64,000 nucleotides of DNA from Methylobacter psychrophilus (GCF_025583945.1 NZ_JAOEGU010000019.1:1-64000); one strand, 5' to 3'; positions 36,591 through 46,462 are shown, counted from the stretch's first letter. The notes: generated by a model from the sequence alone, not told the origin. A program made the numbers and translations.

Positions 36591-39293
36591 TCATGCGGCC
36601 ACCATTATTGGGGCTTTGGCACTCACAGCAAAATGACCGGGAAGATACACAACAGTTTCAAAAGTTCGTTGATCAAAGCCGTCCTTATTGTCCAGAAAAT
36701 TGATTTTTACATGTCCACCCTCTTTTCTGGCAAAACCAATAACTGCATCCATGCCAACACCCCGTCCGGAGATGTCGGTAAGTTTGTCAGCCGTAGTAAA
36801 TCCGGGCAGAAAAATCAGCGCTGCGATTTGTTCATCACTCAAGCTTTCATTTTCCTGTAGCAGTCCATTATCCAAAGCCTTTTGACGAATTTTGTTCAGG
36901 GCAAGACCACAACCGTCATCGTTGATAGATATTTTGAGTAATTCACCGTCCACTTCAATGGACACATCAATACATCCTTGTATCGGCTTATCATTAGCCA
37001 ATCGCTCAGCAGGCATTTCCAAGCCATGATCAACACAATTTCTGAATAAATGCGTAAAAATATCTTTAATCACGCCAACACTTTTACTTTTCAGTAGCAG
37101 CGTTCCATTATTTATTAACACCTTAGGCTCTTGTTTCCCCAAGCTTTCTGCCAACGCCGGCAACGATTCAACAATTGCAGAAAAAACCGTATCAAGGGAC
37201 TCTGTTCCGAGTTGCCTTAGCATGCTGTGTACCGCGTTTTTTGCCACCATCAAATCGTGGACATTGGAATAACTGACTTTTTCCAGTAATTTGATGGTTT
37301 CTTGAATTTGCTTGTTATCAACCATAACGTATTTTTCAATACTACCTTTGCGGCCCGGTCCTTTTCGACCCAAACTAACTTCATTAATCTTGGCATAATG
37401 CTCAACCAGTTGGTGTACTTGTGCCAGATCATCCAGTAATCGAAGCTGATCCCAGGCAATACTGGAATCAGGTTGGCGCAACTCATCATAAACTGACTCT
37501 GTATTATGAACATGGTTACTTAAATTGGTCAGACCGTATGTCCTGGCATTGCCTTTGATCGTATGAATATTTCTGAATATGATGTTAATTGCATCCAGAC
37601 TACCATTCGGAGTATCCCGAATGATATTTTCAATCTCGGCGATATAAGTGATCGTTGAGGTAATAAACTGGTGAAATTTTTCCTGATTAACACCAAGAAT
37701 TTCCCCAATAATATCCAGTTCTCGCTTTTGCCCTGCGGTTTCTGCGCTCAATTTACGCAACTCGGTTACGTCACGCACGCATAGCAGTATTTGCTCCACG
37801 ACATCATTATCGTTAATCACCGGCGCCCAATTTAAATCGAGGACTTTGGTCAAACCATCCGGCATCACTTTCTCAATTTCATTAACCAATAAATGCTGGT
37901 TAAATTCAAAATTCATGGCGTCTTCTCCAACACAAGCGCCAGAGACCGCTGACATTTGCGACATGGAATCAGAGCCAATATTAGAGTTTTCAAAAATCAG
38001 TTTTATCAAATCAGCACCAGCAATCTGATCTGTCTCCAATATTTTTTCCAAATAAGCGGAATATTCCGATTTCACCTTGTTTTGATCGTCAAAACTCAGT
38101 AAACCTTGTGGCATATTTTTAAGCATTGTTTGAATATCGTTAATCTTTTGCCTGACTAAGGTTGATGTCTCTTGTAGCTTCTCGACCATCGAATTAAAAG
38201 ACCTCGCCATGCTACCAATTTCATCCGTATGCAACGCTTCAGCTCGCAGAGACAAATCACTGGTATGGGCAATTTTTGACATGATTAATTCCAGATCAGA
38301 CACCCTGCGCAAAATTCGCGTTCCACCGAAAATACAGATCAATACGGCTGAAATTATCAATAATAAAAATACTATCATGATGATGAACATCAGGTGTTCG
38401 TAGAACTGATATTCACTAGTAAGTTCAGCTTCCAGCGTTAACAGTTTTTCCTGAAGCGTTTTGATTTGCTGATTAACCGTTACCTGGCCTGTCACTTTAT
38501 TCTGCGCAACTTTCAAAGCGACTTCCATATCCTTACCATAGTGTTGCAGCAAGGACGGGATTTCACGGATGGGTTCAATCGCCATATCTTCAAGCTGTTT
38601 TTTTTCTGACTGGTTACCTAGACTAAAAACAGTATTACCCGATGACTCTTGTTTCATAACTCCCAGCAAAGGCAACTTTTTAAATTCACCGGATAAAGTA
38701 ATCAGCTCTTGTAATGGCCGGTTAATATTATCTGCTGACATTTGCTGGTGAGAAGTAAAAAAACTTTGCCTTGCACCTGCAAGATTGATGAGCTTGGTCT
38801 GGGAATCACTGACTAATTGCAAATAAAGTTGCTGCTTTGGCAGTGATGCTTTTTTTGCTTGATTAACATATAACAATAACTTTTGCAGATGCCTGGACAG
38901 TTGTTTTTCATTATTTATCAGTAGCGTTTGTGGGTCAGTCAGCTTACCGGTAGCGGTAAGCTCTACCAAAGTCGTTTGTTCTAACTCATTGATAAGCGCT
39001 ATAAACGGGGCTTGTAAAGAGGCAGATAGATTAGCTCGCCCTTCAACTTCAGCTTTGATTTGACTGAGTGCTTGTTCAACATCACCCAATATGGTGGCTT
39101 CACTCGTCAGTAAATAACTAAAAATGGGTTGACTAACCTGGGTAAAAATTTTGTCTTTTTGCTGACCAAAAAATTCGACCGAGGCAAAAGATTGATTTAG
39201 ATGATTTAACGACCAACTGACAGCAACTGCAAAGCCAATAAAAATAACTCCGAGCGTCAAACTGACTAACTTCGATATGGATTTAATGGACAT
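36591..39293 (-). CDS. Membrane-bound CheA-type hybrid kinase (HAMP-PAS-Hpt-HATPase)
   Basis: A 900-aa protein. Transmembrane helices at 8-28 and 300-322 flank a 270-residue periplasmic sensor. HAMP is at about 322-378, a PAS-like domain at about 385-510, and an Hpt domain at 535-640 with HTIKGNARTYG (phospho-His577). The CheA-like ATPase has N box HLFRNCVDHGLEMPAER and G boxes NDDGCGLAL and DISGRGVGMDAV. The C-terminal CheW-like P5 domain of true CheA is missing. It is thus a receptor and kinase in one chain and may need no CheW. First gene of the module ending at 33603. Confidence 0.85.
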   Translation of the reverse strand: MSIKSISKLVSLTLGVIFIGFAVAVSWSLNHLNQSFASVEFFGQQKDKIFTQVSQPIFSYLLTSEATILGDVEQALSQIKAEVEGRANLSASLQAPFIALINELEQTTLVELTATGKLTDPQTLLINNEKQLSRHLQKLLLYVNQAKKASLPKQQLYLQLVSDSQTKLINLAGARQSFFTSHQQMSADNINRPLQELITLSGEFKKLPLLGVMKQESSGNTVFSLGNQSEKKQLEDMAIEPIREIPSLLQHYGKDMEVALKVAQNKVTGQVTVNQQIKTLQEKLLTLEAELTSEYQFYEHLMFIIMIVFLLLIISAVLICIFGGTRILRRVSDLELIMSKIAHTSDLSLRAEALHTDEIGSMARSFNSMVEKLQETSTLVRQKINDIQTMLKNMPQGLLSFDDQNKVKSEYSAYLEKILETDQIAGADLIKLIFENSNIGSDSMSQMSAVSGACVGEDAMNFEFNQHLLVNEIEKVMPDGLTKVLDLNWAPVINDNDVVEQILLCVRDVTELRKLSAETAGQKRELDIIGEILGVNQEKFHQFITSTITYIAEIENIIRDTPNGSLDAINIIFRNIHTIKGNARTYGLTNLSNHVHNTESVYDELRQPDSSIAWDQLRLLDDLAQVHQLVEHYAKINEVSLGRKGPGRKGSIEKYVMVDNKQIQETIKLLEKVSYSNVHDLMVAKNAVHSMLRQLGTESLDTVFSAIVESLPALAESLGKQEPKVLINNGTLLLKSKSVGVIKDIFTHLFRNCVDHGLEMPAERLANDKPIQGCIDVSIEVDGELLKISINDDGCGLALNKIRQKALDNGLLQENESLSDEQIAALIFLPGFTTADKLTDISGRGVGMDAVIGFARKEGGHVKINFLDNKDGFDQRTFETVVYLPGHFAVSAKAPIMVAA

Positions 39294-39681
39294 ATTAGAA
39301 TATAAGCTTTTTGAAAAATTTGAAGAATAATTAACGTCAATTTTTATGACGTTGCTGGATGATTATTTATTACTTAGACAGAGATTTTGGCATTCTCGAT
39401 AAATCGAGAAGAATTTTTTGGTATATTTATCAATATAGATAAAAATTATTACAGGATTATTACTAATAATGTGTAATTAATTATTAAATCGCCATTATCA
39501 ACTTTTTATAAGCTCCTTTATTTTATCTAATTTCATCCAAGTAACTTATGACATTGACTTTTATAAAAAATGACCACTAAAAATGGTAAAAAAATTGAAA
39601 TATATCTTCTTATAAATAAATTTTCCACACCAAGTTTTGATTCTTGTCTTATTTAAAAATTTTAAATAAGCGCGTCAATGG

Positions 39682-39720
39682 TTAAGGTTAAATTCAAGAA
39701 TTAATAACCCAAGTGGCGGA
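39682..39720 (-). repeat. Dispersed repeat A, copy 5
   Basis: Opens AAGGTTAAATTCAAGAATTA and ends TAACCCAAGTGGCGGA; same orientation as the 8140 copy. Confidence 0.6.
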
Positions 39721-39764
39721 AGATAGAATCTCGTCGGAACAGTGATCAAGGACAGCAACAGTAG

Positions 39765-39890
39765 ACTCATTAAGAGATTCAGAAGCAGTTGCCGAGGTGA
39801 AAAAACAGGTATGTAGCTGGCTACGTAACGATTACGGCGTCAATGAACAAAAAGACCAACAAGTCGCGGATATATTATTCGCAAGAAATC
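39765..39890 (+). pseudogene. Gene remnant downstream of cheA
   Basis: The plus strand reads SEAVAEVKKQVCSWLRNDYG and then NEQKDQQVADIL in one frame, with no start codon. The DNA from AGCAGTTGCCGA to CTACGTAAC matches 8211-8272 near another repeat A copy. It is probably the last part of a duplicated gene whose front has been lost. Confidence 0.4.
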
Positions 39891-39892
39891 GC

Positions 39893-41962
39893 CTAAGAGC
39901 CTGTCTTTGTATGATGTTCCCGTAGCAACCCGTTAACGTCGATGATCAAGGATACGCTCCCATCTGCCATGATAGTCGCACCTGAAATATTGGATACCTT
40001 ACGATAATTTGATTCGATATTCTTGACAACAACTTGTTGCTGACCAACCAACTCATCAACGAGCAGAGCGGCTTTCCGACCATCAGCAGTAATAACCACC
40101 AACATACCGGTTACAGGATGTCGATGAATAGGCTCAATGGTAAAAACTTTAAAAACAGGAATAATGGGGAGATATTCGCCCCGAATATAAACCACCGACC
40201 CCTGACCACTAATCTCCTTAACATTAGTCGCGACAGGCTGAAAAGATTCAACAATATTGCTCAATGGCAGAATATAGGTTTCCTCCCCTACCTTAACGGA
40301 CATGCCATCAAGAATCGCCAAAGTTAAGGGCAACGAAACAGTTGTAGTGGTTCCGAGACCCTCTACCGAGTGGATACTAATGGTTCCACCAAGGCTGGTG
40401 ATGTTACGATTAACTACGTCCATACCAACGCCTCGCCCGGAAACGTCGGTAACGGTTTCTGCGGTTGAAAAGCCCGGGGCAAAAATCAGTTTCCAGATGT
40501 CTTCGTCAGTCATATCATCGTCTACTGGAAGACCTTGTTCGCCGGCTTTCTGAAGAATTCTTCGACGATTTAAACCAGCACCATCATCAATCACTTTGAT
40601 TACCACATGACCACCTTGATGCGCAGCAGATAAACTCAAACACCCCATTTTTTGCTTGCCGGATTCCGCGCGAATATCCGGACTTTCAATGCCGTGATCA
40701 ATACTGTTTCTGATCAAGTGAGTTAGTGGATCGACTATTTTTTCAATCAATCCTTTATCCAGTTCAATGCTATTGCCTTTCGTTTCCAGAGTAATTTGTT
40801 TGCCAAGCTTACCTGAAAGCTCACGAACCATACGAGGAAATCTCGAAAAAACGACGTCCATTGGCATCATTCGCATGGACATTGCCGACTCCTGCAAGCT
40901 GCGGCTATTCTGGCCGAGCTGGGCAATACCATTCAACAACATTTCATACTGCGCAGGATCAAGGCCCTCTGCGCGTTTTGTAATCATGGCATGGGCAATG
41001 ACCAGTTCGCCAACCAAATTTATTAGTTGGTCTACTTTTTCAATACTTACCCGAACGGTAGAGGATTCTGCAACCGCAGTCACCGTATCAGCCTTGACCG
41101 AAATTTTCTTGACTGGCAACTTATCTGGAGTTGGCAGAGATACGTCAGGTGAGACTACTATTTCGTCCTGTATCGGCTCGACAAATAGTGATGGTGAATC
41201 AAAAAATCCAAAACCGGAATCTTCTGGTTCCTCTGATTGAATGACAATATGCGCACTCTTACTCAGAGCACTATCACCGCTAATTTCACTAACATGAACA
41301 TCATCCGGATCAAGAATAAAAGAACATAAAGCAAGAATCTCCAAACTACCATCGTTAGTCCACAGATCCAAAATAGTTTTCTCAGGGTTTGATGAACTAA
41401 CAGTTAGCTCTCCAAGCAACGATAACTCATCAATTAAAGCTTCGACATCTATCTGGGACATAGCCGGCAAGTCAATTTGGAATCGCCGTGCATAAGTACA
41501 ACCTGAGTCTGCAACGACCAAATTCTTTTCGTTATGTAGATCCGGTACCTGATGAGCTGATGACAAAGCTGACTCGTCAATCATGGCCTCAACAACCATT
41601 GCTCTCACTTCGGCTACTTTTTCCTTATCGACGGGCGCATTAAGCCTTAGTCCGTCAATCTGCATTTTCAGTACATCCCGTGATTGCAGTAAAATCTCTT
41701 GATGCCTTGACGTAAATTTAAGTTCGCCATGACGAATTTTGTCTAGCATCGATTCAAGCTCATGCGTGATATCGATTAAATCAGAGAAGCCAAAAGTAGC
41801 AGCTCCCCCCTTGATTGAATGTGCGATCCGAAAAATACTGTTAATATCTTCGGAATCCGGAATCTCAACATCCACGGTGAGAACCAGTCTCTCCAAATCG
41901 TCCAGTAATTCTTCGACTTCATCGAAAAATATTTGGGAAAACTGACTAATATCCATGCTCAT
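39893..41962 (-). CDS. cheA: Chemotaxis histidine kinase CheA
   Basis: A 689-aa soluble kinase. Hpt (P1): AHSIKGGAATFG with phospho-His48. P2-like CheY-docking region at about 160-240. P3 dimerisation near residues 305-370. ATPase P4 with SIDHGIESPD, DDGAGLNRRR and DVSGRGVGMDVV. P5 CheW-like at about 560-680. AAGGAAG precedes ATG 41962 by a good distance. It phosphorylates the CheY proteins and CheB encoded upstream. Confidence 0.96.
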   Translation of the reverse strand: MSMDISQFSQIFFDEVEELLDDLERLVLTVDVEIPDSEDINSIFRIAHSIKGGAATFGFSDLIDITHELESMLDKIRHGELKFTSRHQEILLQSRDVLKMQIDGLRLNAPVDKEKVAEVRAMVVEAMIDESALSSAHQVPDLHNEKNLVVADSGCTYARRFQIDLPAMSQIDVEALIDELSLLGELTVSSSNPEKTILDLWTNDGSLEILALCSFILDPDDVHVSEISGDSALSKSAHIVIQSEEPEDSGFGFFDSPSLFVEPIQDEIVVSPDVSLPTPDKLPVKKISVKADTVTAVAESSTVRVSIEKVDQLINLVGELVIAHAMITKRAEGLDPAQYEMLLNGIAQLGQNSRSLQESAMSMRMMPMDVVFSRFPRMVRELSGKLGKQITLETKGNSIELDKGLIEKIVDPLTHLIRNSIDHGIESPDIRAESGKQKMGCLSLSAAHQGGHVVIKVIDDGAGLNRRRILQKAGEQGLPVDDDMTDEDIWKLIFAPGFSTAETVTDVSGRGVGMDVVNRNITSLGGTISIHSVEGLGTTTTVSLPLTLAILDGMSVKVGEETYILPLSNIVESFQPVATNVKEISGQGSVVYIRGEYLPIIPVFKVFTIEPIHRHPVTGMLVVITADGRKAALLVDELVGQQQVVVKNIESNYRKVSNISGATIMADGSVSLIIDVNGLLREHHTKTGS

Positions 41963-41981
41963 ACGAATGCTTCCTTAGTGC

Positions 41982-42344
41982 TTAGCTAATAACTTTTTTG
42001 ACGACTGCGATCAATTTTTCCGGATCAAAGGGCTTCACCAGCCAACCAGTCGCTTTCGCGGCACGACCTTTCGCTTTCATCTCATCACTTGATTCGGTTG
42101 TCAACATCAAAATCGGTATCTTTTGATAAGCCGTTTGTGTGCGCAAACTTTCAATAAAGGCCAACCCATCCATGCGCGGCATATTTTGATCAGTCAATAT
42201 CAAATCAAATTGTTGACCTTGGGTGATTTCCAGAGCCTCCACTCCATCTGCCGCCTCACTGACTTGATAGCCGGCAGAAGTAAGACAAAAAGCGACCATT
42301 TGTCTCAACGAACGCGAATCGTCAACAACAAGTATAGTTTTCAT
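41982..42344 (-). CDS. CheY-like response regulator
   Basis: A 120-aa receiver domain: MKTILVVDDSRSLRQMV, phospho-Asp in LILTDQNMPRMDG, TTES and LVKPFDPEKL. It resembles the second CheY type often next to cheA (cheY2/'PilG-like' class) more than the CheY at 42887. It lies 19 bp before cheA on the same strand. Confidence 0.9.
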   Translation of the reverse strand: MKTILVVDDSRSLRQMVAFCLTSAGYQVSEAADGVEALEITQGQQFDLILTDQNMPRMDGLAFIESLRTQTAYQKIPILMLTTESSDEMKAKGRAAKATGWLVKPFDPEKLIAVVKKVIS

Positions 42345-42374
42345 TGTATGTATTCCTGGTTATTATTGTAAAGG

Positions 42375-42890
42375 TCAGAACAATTCAACATCGCCACTTC
42401 CCATATGTTCTTGCCGCAGAGATTTACTCAACGTAAGCTGCAATTTTACGCTAAGCGCTGTCAGCGTTTCATCAGCTTTTCGCAGAGATATCGAAATATC
42501 TTCAGCTTGATCATGACCACTAACCATTGTTTTTTTGTAATCCATGACAACCAACATCTCACGCAAACCATCGAACCGGGCATTAACACGTTGAAGCAAC
42601 TGATCGGTTAAATCATGAAATTGCAACCCGATAATTGCTTGATGGAGATGTGCTGTCAGTCTATCCTGGCCTGCATCATTGACCGTCGCCTCTGCCAGTC
42701 TGTGTTGCTTCGCCAGTTCATCTTGAATACCATAAAAACTGCGTTCAAGTTTGATGATTGCTTCATTTAGAATAAGACGTGTCTGGCATACATCGTCTAC
42801 AGCCTCCAAAAGATGAGAATCAATTATGTCCGACAACTTGGAAAGTAGAACAACCGTTGCTGATTCAATGCGGTCGTCCATGGTCTTCAT
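42375..42890 (-). CDS. CheZ-like helical protein with D-x-x-x-Q motif
   Basis: A 171-aa all-helical protein. The segment [18 protein letters not shown] (about 88-105) places Asp93 and Gln97 exactly as CheZ places its catalytic Asp143 and Gln147 (QDFQDLTGQ). It is shorter than CheZ (about 214 aa) and lacks the LGF ending; instead it ends GDVELF. It overlaps cheY by 4 bp. A second CheY-P phosphatase, or a scaffold with the CheZ motif, is the best reading; a full cheZ is present at 45758. Confidence 0.65.
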   Translation of the reverse strand: MKTMDDRIESATVVLLSKLSDIIDSHLLEAVDDVCQTRLILNEAIIKLERSFYGIQDELAKQHRLAEATVNDAGQDRLTAHLHQAIIGLQFHDLTDQLLQRVNARFDGLREMLVVMDYKKTMVSGHDQAEDISISLRKADETLTALSVKLQLTLSKSLRQEHMGSGDVELF

Positions 42891-43291
42891 AAAGGTTTAT
42901 TCTGTTTTTCAAGAATCTTGCTGATTTTTTCATCCAGTGTCGCAGCGGTAAAAGGCTTTACTATATAACCACTCGCACCCGCTTTGGCTGCCGCAACGAT
43001 GTTCTCTTTCTTGGCTTCTGCTGTCACCATTAGCATAGGTATCTTACATAGAGAGGGGGCCTCACGCACAGCCTGCAATAACTGTAAACCATCCATACCC
43101 GGCATGTTCCAGTCGGAAACGATAAAATCGAATGAATCCCGATTTAACTGGGTAAGAGCGCTATTACCATCTTCGGCTTCAGTAACATTGGTATAACCTA
43201 GCTCTTTCAATAAATTACGAATAATTCGACGCATGGTAGAAAAATCATCCACCACCAAAAAACGCATCTTACTTAACTCAGACATACTCAC
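42887..43291 (-). CDS. cheY: Chemotaxis response regulator CheY
   Basis: A 134-aa canonical Che[22 protein letters not shown], phospho-Asp in [19 protein letters not shown], and Lys in GYIVKPF. Close to enteric CheY throughout ([12 protein letters not shown]). It binds FliM of the flagellar switch. It lies between cheB (9 bp upstream) and the CheZ-like gene, with 4-bp overlap. Confidence 0.96.
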   Translation of the reverse strand: MSMSELSKMRFLVVDDFSTMRRIIRNLLKELGYTNVTEAEDGNSALTQLNRDSFDFIVSDWNMPGMDGLQLLQAVREAPSLCKIPMLMVTAEAKKENIVAAAKAGASGYIVKPFTAATLDEKISKILEKQNKPL

Positions 43292-43300
43292 TCCGAAAAT

Positions 43301-44419
43301 TTAATCTTTAATGTTGGTGATCGTAGGCTGTGCCAGCGGCATCAATCCCTCACGTATGCTCACCGCATGCTTGCCAAAATGATCTATTACTATGCCGGCC
43401 AATCTTGATAATGGAGCCACTTCGTGTACCGCACCAATCTCAATTGCTTCCTTGGGCATACCAAAAACCACACAAGAGTTTTCATCCTGGGCATAGTTGT
43501 ATGCACCTGCTTTTTTCATTTCCAATAACCCCAAGGCCCCATCTTTTCCCATCCCTGTTAAAATTACGCCCACGGCATTCTTCCCGGCATGTAGAGCTGC
43601 CGAGCGAAACAGAACATCCACTGAAGGACGATGTCGATTTACCGGCGGCCCTTGATCCAGGCGGGTAATGTAATTGGCACCACTACGAGCCAGTAGCATG
43701 TGGGAATGTCCGGGGGCAATATAAGCGTGCCCGGGCAAAATCCTTTCACCCCCCATTGCTTCCATAACACTAATTTTACACAGGCCATCAAGTCGATGAG
43801 CAAAAGATCGGGTAAAACCTTCCGGCATGTGTTGGGTAATGAGAATGCCCGGACAATCGACAGGCATTTGTAACAGGAATGTCTTAATGGCTTCTGTACC
43901 TCCCGTTGATGCACCGACAATAATCAATTTCTCGGTACTGAGAAACCGGTTACCAACAAGAGGCAATGGCTCATACTGAAGAGATCTTTTCACCATATTG
44001 GTACGAAAATTCATGTTCATACCCGCTTGAAAAGCAATCCGTATTTTATCGGCTAACAGCTGTGTGTATTCGAGCATTCCGGCTTTAATGCTCAACTTAG
44101 GTTTTGTCACATAATCAACGGCACCTAATTCAAGCGCACGCAGAGTGATTTCAGATCCTCTGTCAGTTAGCGAGGACACCATCACTACTGGCATCGGCCT
44201 TAAGCGCATGAGTTTTTCCAGGAAATCAAGCCCATCCATCCGAGGCATCTCAACATCAAGAGTTAGCACATCAGGATTAGTCTGCTTGATCAAATCCCTT
44301 GCAATCAAAGGATCTGATGCAGTACCTACAACCTCCATATCAGATTGGCTTTGGATCATCTCGGTCAATACGCAACGAATTAACGCCGAGTCATCGACGA
44401 TGAGGACTTTAATGGTCAT
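43301..44419 (-). CDS. cheB: Protein-glutamate methylesterase CheB
   Basis: A 372-aa two-domain protein. Receiver: [30 protein letters not shown]. Methylesterase domain: the catalytic Ser in [12 protein letters not shown], His in [13 protein letters not shown] and Asp in [15 protein letters not shown] 44419 begins [12 protein letters not shown] and lies 4 bp after the cheW stop; the frame is open to 44455. It demethylates and deamidates receptor glutamates. Confidence 0.95.
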   Translation of the reverse strand: MTIKVLIVDDSALIRCVLTEMIQSQSDMEVVGTASDPLIARDLIKQTNPDVLTLDVEMPRMDGLDFLEKLMRLRPMPVVMVSSLTDRGSEITLRALELGAVDYVTKPKLSIKAGMLEYTQLLADKIRIAFQAGMNMNFRTNMVKRSLQYEPLPLVGNRFLSTEKLIIVGASTGGTEAIKTFLLQMPVDCPGILITQHMPEGFTRSFAHRLDGLCKISVMEAMGGERILPGHAYIAPGHSHMLLARSGANYITRLDQGPPVNRHRPSVDVLFRSAALHAGKNAVGVILTGMGKDGALGLLEMKKAGAYNYAQDENSCVVFGMPKEAIEIGAVHEVAPLSRLAGIVIDHFGKHAVSIREGLMPLAQPTITNIKD

Positions 44420-44423
44420 TATT

Positions 44424-44951
44424 TTAGTTAACAGAAGAATCGTTGACAGATTCAACCAAGCCCATTTCGTCGCTCGACATCAACTTATCAATATCTATCA
44501 GGATAAGCATACGATCATCTATAGTACCTAAACCAATGAGGTAATCGGTGTTAAATGCTGCACGCATTTCCGGGGGCGGCTTGATTTGATTATTGTTGAG
44601 CATAATGACGTCAGACACACCATCCACTACGACACCCATTATTCGACCGGTAATGTTGAGTATAATAACCACAGTAAACTCGTTGTAAACAGGTGTCCCC
44701 AGATTGAATTTGATACGCATATCCAGTATAGGAATAATAATTCCGCGCAAATTAATAACTCCTTTGATGAATTCAGGCGCATTGGCGATTCGTGTCACCG
44801 CCTCGTAACCACGAATCTCTTGAACCTTCAAAATATCAATAGCATATTCTTCCTGCCCCAAGGTAAAAGACAAAAACTCCTTCCCTATAGATTCTCTGTC
44901 ACCGATTGAGGAAAGCCCATAACTGGGTGTTGATTCAGTACTCTCAAACAT
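44424..44951 (-). CDS. cheW: Chemotaxis coupling protein CheW
   Basis: A 175-aa protein slightly longer than usual, with an N-terminal extension of about 25 residues. Core: [37 protein letters not shown], and VVDGVSDV. It bridges MCPs and CheA. It is the first gene of the cheW-cheB-cheY-cheZ-like-cheY-cheA run. Confidence 0.94.
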   Translation of the reverse strand: MFESTESTPSYGLSSIGDRESIGKEFLSFTLGQEEYAIDILKVQEIRGYEAVTRIANAPEFIKGVINLRGIIIPILDMRIKFNLGTPVYNEFTVVIILNITGRIMGVVVDGVSDVIMLNNNQIKPPPEMRAAFNTDYLIGLGTIDDRMLILIDIDKLMSSDEMGLVESVNDSSVN

Positions 44952-45054
44952 AATATTTTCTCAATTTACAAACTTGACGATAAGTAGATTATTCAAAGTT
45001 ATTTTTACTTGCAGAGCTCATGTTTGTATTAAGGTAATCCCTAAAAACTAGTAC

Positions 45055-45153
45055 CTAGTACTCAGTCAGCGTTGATATGTCGGATAAAAGTAGCCCTGTA
45101 ATAACGAAATTACTGACATGGCATCCGACATTATCAGATTGACTGAGTACTAG
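45055..45153. repeat. 99-bp imperfect inverted repeat (MITE-like)
   Basis: Arms at 45055-45085 and 45123-45153 pair over 31 bases with a few mismatches: CTAGTACTCAGTCA with TGACTGAGTACTAG and ATGTCGGAT with ATCCGACAT. The 37-base centre contains a smaller GTAAT/ATTAC hairpin. No coding capacity. Confidence 0.7.
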
Positions 45154-45179
45154 TCCGTTTTCTACAAGAAATTCATCTA

Positions 45180-45215
45180 ACTGACCAATCTTTTTATTCC
45201 TGGATATTGCCTTAA
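45180..45215 (+). repeat. Dispersed repeat A, copy 6
   Basis: ACTGACCAATCTTTTTATTC then CTGGATATTGCCTTAA; nearly the same as copy 2 (14187). Confidence 0.6.
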
Positions 45216-45465
45216 ACAAATCAGGACAACTAAACTAATCAGCCATCAGCGATTAGTAACAGTTCTACAAAGGGTAGATGACTTTCACTAATAAATTATC
45301 TAATTTAATTACTGAAACTCACTGTAATATATACCCTTCTACAATAATTTGACTGGTAATACAGCCTTATTTTAATAGTAATATTACAATGGGTAATATT
45401 AATGTAAAAAAAAGTCACATTATTTATCAGATCAAAAAAATCAGATATTTTTATAACTAGTTTCA

Positions 45466-45609
45466 CTACGTAGATTTTCCAACCAGTATTTTTGCTTCTT
45501 CATAGCTGGCCTTATCGTTTTTCATTATTATGTCGTAAACAGACAGCTCTCTAGTCCGGATAGAGGACTTAATAAACCGCCCCCAACATACATATTCAAA
45601 AAACGACAT
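45466..45609 (-). CDS. Small protein of 47 aa, unknown function
   Basis: Minus-strand frame starting ATG at 45609 and ending TAG at 45468-45466. AGGGA lies 6 bases before the ATG, a near-ideal ribosome binding site. The protein begins MSFFEYVCWGRFIKSSIRTR and ends KASYEEAKILVGKST. It has a balanced amino-acid content like a real protein: a Phe/Trp-rich front, an amphipathic middle and a Lys-rich helix at the end. It lies between cheZ and cheW on the same strand. I do not know its family. Confidence 0.55.
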   Translation of the reverse strand: MSFFEYVCWGRFIKSSIRTRELSVYDIIMKNDKASYEEAKILVGKST

Positions 45610-45757
45610 TTATCATCCCTATATTTCTTATTACTATTTAATTATTCGCTGGTTTTTTAAAACTACTGGTAATAAATAATATGATCTATTTTTTAGTGTT
45701 GCCTTGAATCTGACTCATCAAATCCAGTGCATTAAAAACTATAAAATGTCTTGACTA

Positions 45758-46453
45758 TTAAAAACCCAAATCTGCGAGCATACTGTCAACATCATCTTGA
45801 TCCATTGCCAAATCAGGAGTGGACGGCCCGGCAAGCAAATCAACAGATTTGTTGGGTAAGGGCGTAACCGCATAATCTTGTAATAACTGAGTAAGCTCTT
45901 TTTCCAGCTTTTGCGTCAGTGTCACGACTTTTTTGATAATCTGTCCGGTAATATCCTGAAAATCCTGTGCCATCATAATTTCCATCAGACGTGCTTTTTC
46001 TGCTTCCGAATCTCTGGCTACGTTCCTGGTAAAATCACAAGAATCAAGTGCCAACAACTTCAACTCGGCAGTGGCGAACTCGCCAACGAGCATATCATTC
46101 CAACGCCGCTCCAAATTACCAGCCTTTATCATTTGCTCATCCTGGACAGGTAAGCCTTCGTCTACTGCATTTAATACCTTATTGGCAGACTGCTCAGTCA
46201 AGGATGCAATATATTCGAGCCGGTCTTGAGAATCACTGATGTCTCTTAGCGTAGCATCTAAAATTTGCCCATAGCCTAATTGTTGTAGCGCATCATGTAA
46301 TTGGCGCACAACAGACCCCAAACGATCATATAAAGCATGATCTTCGACAGGAGCACTCAAAGCATCAGAAACAACTGTAGACGGAACTGCAATGTCCCAT
46401 TCCGTCACAGCCTGTTCAAACAGATCATCAATATCTTCTAAATTATTACTCAT
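45758..46453 (-). CDS. cheZ: CheY-P phosphatase CheZ
   Basis: A 231-aa protein that removes phosphate from CheY. MAQDFQDITGQIIKKVV carries the catalytic Asp and Gln. The C-terminus DDVDSMLADLGF is the CheY-binding helix typical of CheZ. The sequence is helical throughout. GAGGAGG lies about 10 bases before ATG 46453 but touches ATG 46462, so 46453 is the better start. Confidence 0.93.
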   Translation of the reverse strand: MSNNLEDIDDLFEQAVTEWDIAVPSTVVSDALSAPVEDHALYDRLGSVVRQLHDALQQLGYGQILDATLRDISDSQDRLEYIASLTEQSANKVLNAVDEGLPVQDEQMIKAGNLERRWNDMLVGEFATAELKLLALDSCDFTRNVARDSEAEKARLMEIMMAQDFQDITGQIIKKVVTLTQKLEKELTQLLQDYAVTPLPNKSVDLLAGPSTPDLAMDQDDVDSMLADLGF

Positions 46454-46462
46454 AGGACACAT

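Larger units (their letters stand above)
39294..39892. other. 599-bp gap with a decayed coding remnant
   Basis: Left two thirds are A/T-rich. A copy of repeat A lies at 39682-39720. At 39765-39890 an open stretch reads like a protein fragment. Confidence 0.5.
44952..45757. other. 806-bp gap between cheZ and cheW
   Basis: Holds, from left to right, the large inverted repeat (45055-45153), repeat A (45180-45215), an A/T-rich stretch and the small gene at 45466-45609. The promoter of cheW and its operon should lie in its left part. Confidence 0.5.
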
